Source: an uncultured bacterium (GTDB lineage Bacteria > Cyanobacteriota > Vampirovibrionia > Gastranaerophilales > Gastranaerophilaceae). Taken from it: a stretch of 64,000 bases of DNA. How positions within the stretch are numbered: position 1 is the stretch's first letter; each line of letters opens with the position of its first letter. A program made the translations under genes and the position numbers. Shown piece by piece: positions 52,631 to 61,831 of this stretch. Under the pieces are notes generated by a model. The model was not told the origin of the DNA, made no database searches, and was given only the letters and a program-made list of their open reading frames with translations. The DNA lies in contig ONOE01000002.1 in assembly GCA_900319365.1 (NCBI GenBank), forward strand, positions 1 to 64,000. The letters run 5' to 3'.

Positions 52631-53788
52631 TTATTTTGCTGCTGCTGTTTCTTGTTGTTTTTGTTTTGCCAGATTTCTTCTTTTTCTTCTTCTCATCAAA
52701 TCAACAAATGCTTCGATTCTTGTTACATAACCTGCTTTTCCCGTTTGTTCATCCATAATGAGCGCTAAAATTGGAATATTATGATCTTCTCTCATTGACG
52801 GGAATATGTTTTGCGACATGATTTCAGGCATACATGTAAACGGGCTCAAATGGATAATACCGTCGACATGCCTTTGATCCGCATAAACGACATCAGATAC
52901 ACATTCTAATGAGTCGCCGCCTATATCTCTCATCAAATAAGGCTTAGCAAGTCTGAAAGCTCTTTGCAGGTGAGTTTCGCCTTTTCTGAAAATCTTGGGA
53001 ATAATAGCATCTTTTAGGAAACTTGATAAAGTCAAACTTCTTCTTACCTGAACCCCCATTCTGCCAAGTTCTCTTTCTATTCCCTGATTAGAAAATTCAT
53101 CGTTCACAACATAAATTTCCCCTGTTATATCAACATTCAAAACATCACGTTTCGGGTCAATTTTTGTTTTTGCCATTTCCTGTTTAATTTCTTTTTTAAC
53201 TTTTCTCAAGCCTGATAAAGTGTCGCAGCCGTCAATAAGTTTGAGGCAAACTTTGTAATTTTTCTCGGCATCGTCTGTGTGAATTTCTCTTGCCCTATAG
53301 TATGAAAGCATTGTTTCCAAATCATCAAGCATGAAAGCTTTCATAATTGCAACCATGATTGCTCGTGAAAACAGCAGCGGGTTATTTTTGCCGCTTACTT
53401 TTTTCAAGAAATCATACATTCCTTTAATTCCGTCATACAAACGCATTTCGACATATTTTGTATGATAACCCATGTCCCGAAGTGCGTTTTCTATGCAGTT
53501 GCCGTATTCGCCCAATCTGCAGCATCCGGGGGAGGTAATCATTGCAACATAGTCAGTTCCGCCCTCAATTGCTTCAATAAAGTTGCCCAAAATCAACTTA
53601 TACGGAATACAAATTGCTTCAGGTGAATGTTTTGTGCCTAAAGACAATGTTTTTTTACTTGTATAAGGTTCAATGTAAGGTTCGCAGCCGATAATTCTCA
53701 AAGCTGCAGCCCATGCGTAACTGACTGTTCCCATGTGGGGAAATGATACTTTTATTTTTTTATTTTGCTCTTTTTCTTTTTTGGTCAT
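52631..53788 (-). CDS. DUF2229 / CoA-substrate-specific enzyme activase-related protein
   Basis: 385 residues. VSFPHMGTVSYAWAAALRIIG, KHSPEAICIPYKLILGNFIEA, ITSPGCCRLGEYGNCIE and the late LSPFTCMPEIMSQNIFPSM with Cys residues match the 2-hydroxyacyl-CoA dehydratase component/activase family that carries a 4Fe-4S cluster in anaerobes. The ASKHA activase (BadF) domain is not in this protein. Exact substrate unknown. First gene of the unit leading to miaA. Confidence 0.78.
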   Translation of the reverse strand: MTKKEKEQNKKIKVSFPHMGTVSYAWAAALRIIGCEPYIEPYTSKKTLSLGTKHSPEAICIPYKLILGNFIEAIEGGTDYVAMITSPGCCRLGEYGNCIENALRDMGYHTKYVEMRLYDGIKGMYDFLKKVSGKNNPLLFSRAIMVAIMKAFMLDDLETMLSYYRAREIHTDDAEKNYKVCLKLIDGCDTLSGLRKVKKEIKQEMAKTKIDPKRDVLNVDITGEIYVVNDEFSNQGIERELGRMGVQVRRSLTLSSFLKDAIIPKIFRKGETHLQRAFRLAKPYLMRDIGGDSLECVSDVVYADQRHVDGIIHLSPFTCMPEIMSQNIFPSMREDHNIPILALIMDEQTGKAGYVTRIEAFVDLMRRRKRRNLAKQKQQETAAAK

Positions 53789-53877
53789 AATTTTTATCCC
53801 TAATCTTATATTCTATATAATTTTAACATAAGCAAATAAAATTGATAAAAAAGTTTTAGAAATTCGGGAGAGGGTTG

Positions 53878-54501
53878 TTAAATAATCCCTTGTTTTGCAA
53901 GGTCTTTTTTGATTTTATCAAGTCCCGATTGAATAATTCTTGAAATTCTTGATTGAGAAATATTATATTCATCTGCGATTTCACGCAATTTTTTATCTTG
54001 AAAGAATTTGCATTCGATAAATTCTTTTTCTCTGGGGGGTAATTTTTGCATGGAATCTAAAATCCCTTTTTTCAACTCTGAAAATACGATGGTTTCTTCG
54101 GGGTTTTTGTCATGAGATTTAATCTGTGTCGGAATTTCAGCATCTTGCAATTCATCAATAGATAAAATATTTTTATAAACTTCTGCCCTCATTTCGGCAG
54201 GATCGTTATCGGAATTTTTGCCGCCCGCTATGTCTTCTGCGGGTTTATTTTTAAGGGTATACCATTTATAACGGCGTCTTACTTCGTTTCTTATTGCCCA
54301 TTTTATGGCAGTAGACAGGTAAGTGTTGTTATAATGCTCGGGGGATTTGTTTTTGAAAAGAATGTACAAAGCGTGTGTGCCGATATTTATTAATTCGGGC
54401 AATTCAACAAGGCGGGTTGAGGAAAATTTCTGATACTCAACCTTTGCAATGATTTCTATTAAATCTTTGTATTCCTTTAGTTTTCTATCTTCAGCTGACA
54501 T
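53878..54501 (-). CDS. Alternative sigma-70 family factor
   Basis: 207 residues. A region-2-like part lies at about 40-95 (NNTYLSTAIKWAIRNEVRRRYKWY). Region 4 is at about 140-200 with PPREKEFIECKFFQDKKLREIADEYNISQ and a C-terminal recognition helix (SRISRIIQSGLDKIKK). It is intermediate between ECF and SigB/FliA types. No anti-sigma gene is adjacent. It would direct RNA polymerase to a non-housekeeping promoter class; the GCAATT-N19-TATATAA module in this window is one candidate, without proof. Confidence 0.87.
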   Translation of the reverse strand: MSAEDRKLKEYKDLIEIIAKVEYQKFSSTRLVELPELINIGTHALYILFKNKSPEHYNNTYLSTAIKWAIRNEVRRRYKWYTLKNKPAEDIAGGKNSDNDPAEMRAEVYKNILSIDELQDAEIPTQIKSHDKNPEETIVFSELKKGILDSMQKLPPREKEFIECKFFQDKKLREIADEYNISQSRISRIIQSGLDKIKKDLAKQGII

Positions 54502-54610
54502 TATAAAATAACCTGTTTAATATAATTTAATAATAGCAAAAAAAAATATATATGACCAGCTAATGTAATTTTCCTTAACATTATTTATGCTTTGACATAA
54601 AGGAGATGTG

Positions 54611-55468
54611 ATGAAAATATTATTTTGCACAGACGGTTCAAAGATTAGTTATAATGCAGTAAAGAATTTTTCGCAGATTTTTAATGATATTTCGGCTGAT
54701 ATAATAAGCGTTTCTGATATGACTTATATCCCTGATAATGTTTTGGTTCATGCCGAAAAATATTTTCATCAATGCTCAAGTTCCGTTAATTCTATTATTG
54801 ATTATTCGGTTGAATATTTAGAAAATCTTGATATAAAAGTCGATAAAAAAATAAAAATGTGCGGAAATTCGGTTGATTTAATTTTAAATTGTGAAAGTCA
54901 AAACAATTATGATTATATTGTTATGGGGTCAAATGGCAAAAGAGGGCTGCAAAAATGGTTAGGGTCGGTTTCGCAAGAAGTTGCATCTAACTCAAAAACT
55001 TCAGTCTATATTTCTAAAACTTCTCAAAATATTCAAAATATTTTGTTCCCCGTAAATTTTTCTTACATATTAAACGATAATTTAAAACGCCTCATATCAG
55101 CGATGAATTTTACTGACAAAAATGTTTACCTCTTAAACGTTTTTGATATCCCCGAGTTTTTATTTTTAGAGGGTAATATAGATTCTAATTGGGCATCAGA
55201 TATTGAAATGAAACAAATTAAAGAGGGTACAAAGCTTTTAAATTCTGCCGAAATGCTATTTGTAAATAACGGGATTTCGCAGGTGAAAAAATCCATTAAA
55301 AAAGGAAATACCTCAGAGCAAATTTTAAAATATATCATTAAAAATTCAGTATCATTAGCCGTAATGGGTATGAAAAGCCGCAAAGCTAAACCTGATTTTA
55401 TTTCATCATCAGTCAGCCGCAGGGTTTTAGAAAACACCTCATGCGATATGCTTATCGTAAAAAATTAG
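54611..55468 (+). CDS. Tandem universal stress protein (UspA) domains
   Basis: 285 residues forming two Usp domains: about 1-138 (ILFCTDGSKISYNA...VMGSNGKRGLQKWLGSVSQEV) and 140-285 (ending VMGMKSRKAKPDFISSSVSRRVLENTSCDMLIVKN). The first domain keeps the Gx2Gx9G(S/T)-like ATP loop; the second is partly degraded. Start at ATG 54611 after AGGAGATGTG. Overlaps the convergent ldcA stop by 4 nt. Confidence 0.88.
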   Translation: MKILFCTDGSKISYNAVKNFSQIFNDISADIISVSDMTYIPDNVLVHAEKYFHQCSSSVNSIIDYSVEYLENLDIKVDKKIKMCGNSVDLILNCESQNNYDYIVMGSNGKRGLQKWLGSVSQEVASNSKTSVYISKTSQNIQNILFPVNFSYILNDNLKRLISAMNFTDKNVYLLNVFDIPEFLFLEGNIDSNWASDIEMKQIKEGTKLLNSAEMLFVNNGISQVKKSIKKGNTSEQILKYIIKNSVSLAVMGMKSRKAKPDFISSSVSRRVLENTSCDMLIVKN

Positions 55469-56373
55469 TACAAAACTTTTATAATCCCCGATTCAAGTTT
55501 TGCTTCCCCACCTATCGGAACTGTTATTTTTGTTTTTCCGTGTGAAATTTGATATCCGCCATAAATCGGGATATTGTGGGTTTTGCCAAGTTCATAAAAT
55601 AATTTCTCTAATTTTTCTGTTTCTTCGCAGTCGATAAAATCGCCTAAAATTACGGCTTGAACGTTATTTTTAAATTTTTCTATATTAAATAACTGATTGA
55701 AATATTTATCGATTTTATAAACAGGTTCATTTACATCTTCTGCAAAAAATATAAATTTATCGTCAGGTATAAAATCAAGCCCGCAAAGTGATACAACGGT
55801 TGCCAGATTTCCGCCCCACATTATGCCTTGCGCACTTCCTTGCTTATATATCTTTAAATCGGGCGCAGATATTTCTGTTTCATTGTTTTCAAGTGTTTTA
55901 AAAAAGCTTTCTTGCGTGATTTTATCTAAATCTTCAGGCTGAAAATCGCTTTTTGGCATTGGAGAAGAAAATGTAATAAGTTCCGCTTTTTTTAAAAACA
56001 TCAAAGAAAGCGCCGTAATATCAGAATATCCGCAAAAAATCTTAGAGTTGTTTTTAATTACATTATAATCAATTTTACTAATAAGTCTTATGCAGCCGTA
56101 ACCTCCTCTGGCGCATAGGATTGCATTTACTTCATCATCTTCAAAAGCGCTTATTAAATCGGATAACCTTTCTTCATCAGTTCCCGCAAAATATCTGTCC
56201 CGTTTATAAATATTTTTGCCTAATTTTACTCTAAACCCGAGCTGTTCAAAATATTTAACCGAATTGTTTATTCTATCTTCGCTTACAATTCCTGCGGGCG
56301 CTATTATTTCAATCGTATCGCCCTTTTTTAATTTTTGCGGTTTGATAAGGTTTGTTATTTTATATTTTTCCAT
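55465..56373 (-). CDS. ldcA: Muramoyltetrapeptide (LD-) carboxypeptidase, S66 family
   Basis: 302 residues. KKGDTIEIIAPAG, CARGGYGCIRL, the nucleophile region FCGYSDITAL, the Glu in IFFAEDVNEPVY and the His in ISHGKTKITVPIG give the Ser-Glu-His triad of LdcA. It removes the terminal D-Ala from murein tetrapeptides during recycling. AAGG precedes the ATG. Divergent from dnaX. Confidence 0.92.
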   Translation of the reverse strand: MEKYKITNLIKPQKLKKGDTIEIIAPAGIVSEDRINNSVKYFEQLGFRVKLGKNIYKRDRYFAGTDEERLSDLISAFEDDEVNAILCARGGYGCIRLISKIDYNVIKNNSKIFCGYSDITALSLMFLKKAELITFSSPMPKSDFQPEDLDKITQESFFKTLENNETEISAPDLKIYKQGSAQGIMWGGNLATVVSLCGLDFIPDDKFIFFAEDVNEPVYKIDKYFNQLFNIEKFKNNVQAVILGDFIDCEETEKLEKLFYELGKTHNIPIYGGYQISHGKTKITVPIGGEAKLESGIIKVLY

Positions 56374-56400
56374 TCGATTGTACCTTATTTTTCATTCCTA

Positions 56401-56409
56401 TGCTATAAT
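56401..56409 (+). promoter_or_regulatory. Extended -10 very close to the dnaX start
   Basis: TGC-TATAAT followed by nine bases and ATG 56419. The predicted leader is 0-3 nt, with no Shine-Dalgarno. Confidence 0.55.
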
Positions 56410-56418
56410 TACTATATC

Positions 56419-58278
56419 ATGGATAAAAGTTACATACCTTTATACAGAAAATACAGGCCGCAAAAGCTTGATGAAATCGTGGGGCAGGAACATATCAAAA
56501 AAGCTCTGACAAATGCCATTGAAACAGGCAGAATTTCTCATGCGTATTTATTTACCGGTCCCAGAGGTACAGGAAAAACTTCTACTGCCCGTATTTTTGC
56601 AAAATCTTTAAACTGTGAAAAAGGTCCGACGATTAATCCTTGCGGGAAGTGCGAAAATTGTGTAAATATTACCCGTGCAATCCCGATTGATGTTATTGAA
56701 ATCGATGCTGCAAGCAACCGTTCAGTAAATGATGCAGAAGAAATTATTCAAAATGTTGCTATGGCGCCGATTAATAGCAGATACAAAATTTATATAATAG
56801 ATGAAGTCCACATGTTGACTCCGACGGCATTTAATGCTTTATTAAAAACCCTTGAAGAACCGCCCGAAAATGTAATTTTTATCCTTGCTACAACGGAAGT
56901 TCACAAGGTTTTGGATACTATTAAAAGCCGTTGCCAGAGATTTGATTTTAAACGTATTACAACATCTGATATTGCTCATCATTTGAGATATATTTCTGAT
57001 AAAGAAGAAATTAATATAACCGATGATGCGCTTAATTATATCGCTTCAAATTCAGCAGGCGGAATGAGGGACAGTATCGCATTGTTAGACCAGTTGAGCG
57101 TTTTAAATGACTCCGAAAAACCTATAGGAGCAGATGATATAAATAAACTTCTCGGGAGATTGTCGTTTCATTCATTGACGATTTTATTTCAATCCGTTAT
57201 TAAATCAAACGCAGACAGCGCATCGGAAATCCTGAATGATATTTACAATCAGGGTAACGAGCCATCTCAAATTTTGTCAAATTTTCTCGAATATTTAAGA
57301 AATGCCCTGATAGTTAAATCAGTCGGCGAAAACAGCGAAAATGTAGTTCAATTAAATAAAGAACAAATCAAAACGTTAGCAGGTATTTTAAAAGACGTAG
57401 AAACTCATCAGATTGTTTCGTTGATTGATAAATGTGCAAATTATATAAAAGAACTTAAACTTTCCACAAATCCCAAATTGTGGCTTGACGTTGCGGTTTT
57501 AGATATGGCAAATATGATGGAAAATACAAAGCTTGAACAGTTGCAGCAAAGATTGCAAACTCTGGAATCAGGTGCACCTCAACGTTTAAGTTCTCCATAT
57601 AATACTCCGCCAAAACCAGTTAATAAAATGGAGGGGGTAAAACATACCTTTACAAAACCCGAACCGCAGATTCAAAAAGTGGCTCCCGTACATAACGAAG
57701 TTAAAGCTCAAGCTTCCGTTCAAAATAGCGATCCTCCTAAAAATGAACCTCAAGCAACTTCAAGTGCGGGTGGTGATTTGTGGGCAAAATTCTTACAAAG
57801 CGTTTCAAGTTTCCCGTCAAGAACAATTTTAAAACAGCAGGCTATACCTGTTAAACTTACGCCCGAAGAAGTTATAATTGCCATTAAACATTCAACATGG
57901 TTAAAGAGCTTTTCTCCTGACGGTGAAAGGTTCCCGTTCTTACAGGAAGCTTCAAAAGCCGTTTTCGGGACAGAACCTCATATTATTGTAAGAGAGCCCA
58001 AGCAGGATGATATGAAAATTCAAGCTGCTCCTGACCTGACATCTCCTAAAGCTGACTCTACAAAAAAAAAATTGATAATTAACCCGCCGCAAGAGTCAAG
58101 CGAAGACGTTGATGATGCGATTGAACAATTTGAAGAAAATGAGCAATCAAAACAAAGCGTATCTGCTGAAACGCCTGCTAAAATCCCGCTAAAAGGTTCA
58201 AAAAATCCTGATGCCGCATTCCATTCCGATAACGTAAATATGGTTATGGATTTGTTTGACGGTAAATTGATTGAGTAA
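56419..58278 (+). CDS. dnaX: DNA polymerase III subunit gamma/tau
   Basis: 619 residues. Walker A GPRGTGKTST (47-56), the zinc module CEKG...CGKCENC, Walker B IIDEVHML and sensor-1 LATTEVHK identify the clamp-loader AAA+ domain. The C-terminal 250 residues (tau part) are Pro/Gln/Ser-rich linker plus a short domain containing LWAKFLQSVSSFPSRTILKQQ. Start chosen at 56419, since the usual MDKSYIPLYRKYRPQ begins there and the upstream open codons contain the promoter. No slippery A-run for gamma frameshifting was noticed in the coding core. Confidence 0.96.
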   Translation: MDKSYIPLYRKYRPQKLDEIVGQEHIKKALTNAIETGRISHAYLFTGPRGTGKTSTARIFAKSLNCEKGPTINPCGKCENCVNITRAIPIDVIEIDAASNRSVNDAEEIIQNVAMAPINSRYKIYIIDEVHMLTPTAFNALLKTLEEPPENVIFILATTEVHKVLDTIKSRCQRFDFKRITTSDIAHHLRYISDKEEINITDDALNYIASNSAGGMRDSIALLDQLSVLNDSEKPIGADDINKLLGRLSFHSLTILFQSVIKSNADSASEILNDIYNQGNEPSQILSNFLEYLRNALIVKSVGENSENVVQLNKEQIKTLAGILKDVETHQIVSLIDKCANYIKELKLSTNPKLWLDVAVLDMANMMENTKLEQLQQRLQTLESGAPQRLSSPYNTPPKPVNKMEGVKHTFTKPEPQIQKVAPVHNEVKAQASVQNSDPPKNEPQATSSAGGDLWAKFLQSVSSFPSRTILKQQAIPVKLTPEEVIIAIKHSTWLKSFSPDGERFPFLQEASKAVFGTEPHIIVREPKQDDMKIQAAPDLTSPKADSTKKKLIINPPQESSEDVDDAIEQFEENEQSKQSVSAETPAKIPLKGSKNPDAAFHSDNVNMVMDLFDGKLIE

Positions 58279-58389
58279 AATTTTAATATTTTAACGACTT
58301 AAAAAAGCAGATTGACTTTTTTTTGCCAACCTGTTTTTTTAATTTATAATTTTTAGTCGGTATTTTGTAAACGTCTGACCGACATCTTA

Positions 58390-60195
58390 CTAGCTGAATA
58401 CTTTTTTAGTTAAATCAGCTTTTCTCAATCTGATATTTTGCGGAGTTACTTCAACAAGTTCGTCATCAGAAATGTATTCCAAAGCTTCTTCAAGGGTTAA
58501 AATTCTCGGAGCTTGCAATGTTACCATAACGTCAGCCGTTGAACTTCTCATATTAGTTAATTTCTTTGTTTTACAGATATTAACAACGATATCTTGAGGT
58601 CTGTTGCCCTCTCCGATAATCATTCCTCGGTATACTTTTGTATGCGGAGTAATGAAGAATACTCCTCTGTCCTCAAATTGAGCAAGAGCATAAGGAACAG
58701 CTTCGCCCTGTTCAAAAGCGATAATCGATCCGCATCTTTGACGGCTGATATCGCCTGCATAAGGTCTGTAATGGAGGAACGTATGATACATAATTCCTTC
58801 GCCTCTTGTCATTCTGATAAATTCACTTCTGAACCCGATTAAACCACGTGCGGGAATATGGAAAGTTAAATTTGTTCTGCCTTTTGCAGATTTCATATCT
58901 TTCATTTCGCCTTTGCGGTTTGATAATCTTTCGATTGCCGAGCCAGCATATTCATCAGGTACGTCAATAATCAAGTTTTCATAAGGCTCGCATTTCTCGC
59001 CGTTTATGGTTTTATAAATTACTTCGGGTTTTGAAACTGCAAATTCATATCCTTCACGGCGCATTGTTTCAATTAAAATACTCAAATGCAATTCCCCGCG
59101 TCCCGATACCTTGAAACAATCGGTTGAATCCGTATCTTCAACTCTTAAACTTACGTTCTTTTCAAGTTCGGTATATAATCTTTTTCTCAATTGACGAGAT
59201 GTAACAAATTTTCCCTCGGTTCCGGCAAACGGGCTGTCATTAACAGAAAAATTCATCTGCAATGTGGGTTCGTCAACTTTGATTAAAGGTAAAGCCTCGG
59301 GGTGCTCGGGGTCGCATAAAGATTCGCCGATATGAATATCGGAAAAACCTGCAATACCAACGATATCACCTGCATCAGCTTCTTGAATTTCGGTTCTTCC
59401 CAAATCGTGGAACCCGAATAATTTTGTAATCTTACCTCTTTGCTGCTGCCCTTCGGCATTTATCCAACAAACCGTATCTTGGCTGTGAACAACGCCCTGT
59501 GCTACTCTGCCGATTACAATTCTTCCGACATAATCGTTATAGTCAAGAGTTGTTGCTCTGAATTGGAACGGTTTATTCGTATCGCCTTGCGGTGAGGGAA
59601 TGTTTTCCAATATGCAGTCAAGCAAAGGAATCATATCCTTTCTTTCATCATCAAGATCTTTTATTGCAAACCCTTGTAAGCTGCTTGCAAAAATAAATGG
59701 GAAGTCAAGCAATTTTTCATTGTCGGTTAATTCCGTAAACAAATCAAATACTTTATCTAACGCCGTTAAAGGTTCTGCTGCGGGCTTATCAATTTTATTT
59801 ATGACAACAATAATTTTTAAACCTAATTCCAATGCTTTTGAAAGTACAAATCTTGTTTGAGGCATAGGACCTTCAGCAGCATCAACAATCAACAATGCTC
59901 CGTCAACCATACCAAGAACTCGCTCGACTTCACCGCCGAAATCTGCGTGCCCCGGGGTATCAACAACGTTAATCTTTGTATCTTTGTAATTTATCGCAAT
60001 GTTTTTAGACAAAATCGTAATACCTCTTTCTCTTTCAAGGTCGTTACTGTCTAAAACACGTTCTTCAACATGTTGATTATCACGGAATGCTCCTGCCTGT
60101 TTTAACAAACAGTCAACCAATGTTGTTTTACCGTGGTCAACGTGTGCTATTATCGCTATATTTCTAATTTTTTCATTAATCATAATATCCGCCAA
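58390..60195 (-). CDS. typA: Ribosome-associated GTPase TypA/BipA
   Basis: 601 residues, normal length. G1 [13 protein letters not shown]2 RGITI, G3 [14 protein letters not shown] and G4 INKIDKP are intact, followed by EF-G-like domains III and V and the TypA-specific C-terminal region. It acts on 50S assembly and translation under stress. The nearest Shine-Dalgarno candidate (GGCGGA) is weak. Confidence 0.97.
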   Translation of the reverse strand: MADIMINEKIRNIAIIAHVDHGKTTLVDCLLKQAGAFRDNQHVEERVLDSNDLERERGITILSKNIAINYKDTKINVVDTPGHADFGGEVERVLGMVDGALLIVDAAEGPMPQTRFVLSKALELGLKIIVVINKIDKPAAEPLTALDKVFDLFTELTDNEKLLDFPFIFASSLQGFAIKDLDDERKDMIPLLDCILENIPSPQGDTNKPFQFRATTLDYNDYVGRIVIGRVAQGVVHSQDTVCWINAEGQQQRGKITKLFGFHDLGRTEIQEADAGDIVGIAGFSDIHIGESLCDPEHPEALPLIKVDEPTLQMNFSVNDSPFAGTEGKFVTSRQLRKRLYTELEKNVSLRVEDTDSTDCFKVSGRGELHLSILIETMRREGYEFAVSKPEVIYKTINGEKCEPYENLIIDVPDEYAGSAIERLSNRKGEMKDMKSAKGRTNLTFHIPARGLIGFRSEFIRMTRGEGIMYHTFLHYRPYAGDISRQRCGSIIAFEQGEAVPYALAQFEDRGVFFITPHTKVYRGMIIGEGNRPQDIVVNICKTKKLTNMRSSTADVMVTLQAPRILTLEEALEYISDDELVEVTPQNIRLRKADLTKKVFS

Positions 60196-60271
60196 TCGTA
60201 CTTAATTCAGGGTAATACTTATATTTATATTTACATTTATATACTAAATCCCTGAAAAAATTTTTTCAATA

Positions 60272-61666
60272 TTAAACATGAATATGCTCGTGATTTTCTC
60301 TGTATGCAAATATTGAACATATTAAACAAATCAGCGCAAAAACTATACCAAAGACCATTGTTAAATGATAGGAATTTAAAAATGCCTTAACAAAACCTTC
60401 ATCGGCAAACATATTTCGGAATTGTTCAAACAGCGTAATCGTAATTGCAACGCCCAAAATATTGCCGAGATTTCTTGCAAGTGATAATATCCCGCTTGCA
60501 ATTCCGAGTTCCTCTTTTTTTACGCTTGTTAAAATCGCATTGTTAGACGGAGATTGGAAACAGCCGTTGCCGATACCCATAATTATTGAAGCAAATATTA
60601 CCTCCCATATTTTTGTATGAGTATCAAATGTAGTGAAAATCAAAAGTGCTGTTATATAAATGCATGGTCCGACCCTTGTTAAAAGTTTGCTGCCGTGTTT
60701 GCCCGCATAACTTCCCGCAAAAGGAGAAGATATACATTGTGCAAGAGAGTAGGGCAAAATTAAAAGTCCCGCAATAAACGCATTGTATTTCATTATTCCC
60801 TGCAAAAACATCGGAAGTAAAATCGAGTTTGTAAACATTGCCATATATGATGTCATGACAGCGATATTACCGAGCGTGAATGTTTTAATCTTAAACATTT
60901 TGAAATTAATCATGGGATAGTTAATCTTTTTATCCCTGAAATAAAACAGTCCGCCAAAAACAAGAGTCAAAACTCCCAAAGCTGCGATTTTCAGAGATTT
61001 CCAGCCCCAACTGTGCCCCTCTGAAATTGCAAGCAAAAGTGCAAATAATGCAATCGTAAAATATATAAATCCTTTATAATCAAATTTAAATTCTTTTTTA
61101 TGATGGTACGAGGGTATGAGCTTATATGATAAATACGCTGAAATCAATGCTATCGGTACAACGGGGGCAAAAATCGATCTCCATCCGAAGAAATGTATCA
61201 TAGCGCCGCCTAAAGCAGGTCCCGTCATTCCGCCGATTGCAATAATCGATGCGTTCAGCCCGAGTGCTGTTCCTCTGTCTTTACCTTTAAACAGGGTCGC
61301 AATAATTCCGTTGCCGTTTGATACAAGAATAGATGCGCCTAATGCCTCTATACATCTGAATACAATGAGCATTCCGAAGTTTGGCGCAAAACAGTTTAAC
61401 AATGCTCCCGTTCCGAATATCAAAAAACCCGTTGAATAAATTTTATTTTTAGGAAATAAATCTCCCAGCTTTCCGAAAAACGGAAGAAATACGGTCAAAA
61501 TAAGCATGTACGCAACAATAATCCATTGTATTTGCGATAATGTTATATTTAAATTCTTGGCAATGGGGTAGAGTGCAAGCTGTACGGTTGTAGAATCAAG
61601 CATTCCGACAAAATTGCCAAGAATAACTATAACGCAAATAAACCATTTAAATCTCGTGTTTCTCAT
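60272..61666 (-). CDS. MFS exporter, DHA2 (14-helix) type
   Basis: 464 residues, about 13-14 transmembrane helices. MLDSTTVQLALYPIAKNL and the motif-A-like GKLGDLFPKNKIYSTGF, plus motif-C-like GGMTGPALGGAMI, place it with drug:H+ antiporters of the EmrB/QacA group. Start placed at ATG 61666, because TGATAAAAT lies eight bases before it; an earlier in-frame ATG (61684) is inside that promoter. No EmrA-like or regulator gene adjoins. Substrate unknown. Confidence 0.85.
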   Translation of the reverse strand: MRNTRFKWFICVIVILGNFVGMLDSTTVQLALYPIAKNLNITLSQIQWIIVAYMLILTVFLPFFGKLGDLFPKNKIYSTGFLIFGTGALLNCFAPNFGMLIVFRCIEALGASILVSNGNGIIATLFKGKDRGTALGLNASIIAIGGMTGPALGGAMIHFFGWRSIFAPVVPIALISAYLSYKLIPSYHHKKEFKFDYKGFIYFTIALFALLLAISEGHSWGWKSLKIAALGVLTLVFGGLFYFRDKKINYPMINFKMFKIKTFTLGNIAVMTSYMAMFTNSILLPMFLQGIMKYNAFIAGLLILPYSLAQCISSPFAGSYAGKHGSKLLTRVGPCIYITALLIFTTFDTHTKIWEVIFASIIMGIGNGCFQSPSNNAILTSVKKEELGIASGILSLARNLGNILGVAITITLFEQFRNMFADEGFVKAFLNSYHLTMVFGIVFALICLICSIFAYRENHEHIHV

Positions 61667-61674
61667 ATATAAAA

Positions 61675-61683
61675 ATTTTATCA
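61675..61683 (-). promoter_or_regulatory. Extended -10 near the MFS start
   Basis: Minus strand: TGA-TAAAAT, eight bases, ATG 61666. The predicted leader is at most about 2 nt. Confidence 0.45.
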
Positions 61684-61831
61684 TAGCTAAAAATTTTCAG
61701 ATGTAAATTTTTGTAATCGTTAAATTCAATGTAACCTTTAAACTATTAAGAAACTTCATATATATTGAATACACAGCTTTAATATGATATAATTAATAAA
61801 GAACACAATCAGTTGGAGTAATGACGAGTTT

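Noticed and set aside
58356-58383. GTCGGT...ACCGAC palindrome as a further REP unit
   Set aside because: The GTRG head is absent and the 16-nt loop does not match the other REP units.
60250-60268. Palindrome of A and T runs between typA and the MFS gene as a terminator
   Set aside because: It has almost no G or C in the stem, so a stable terminator cannot be claimed.
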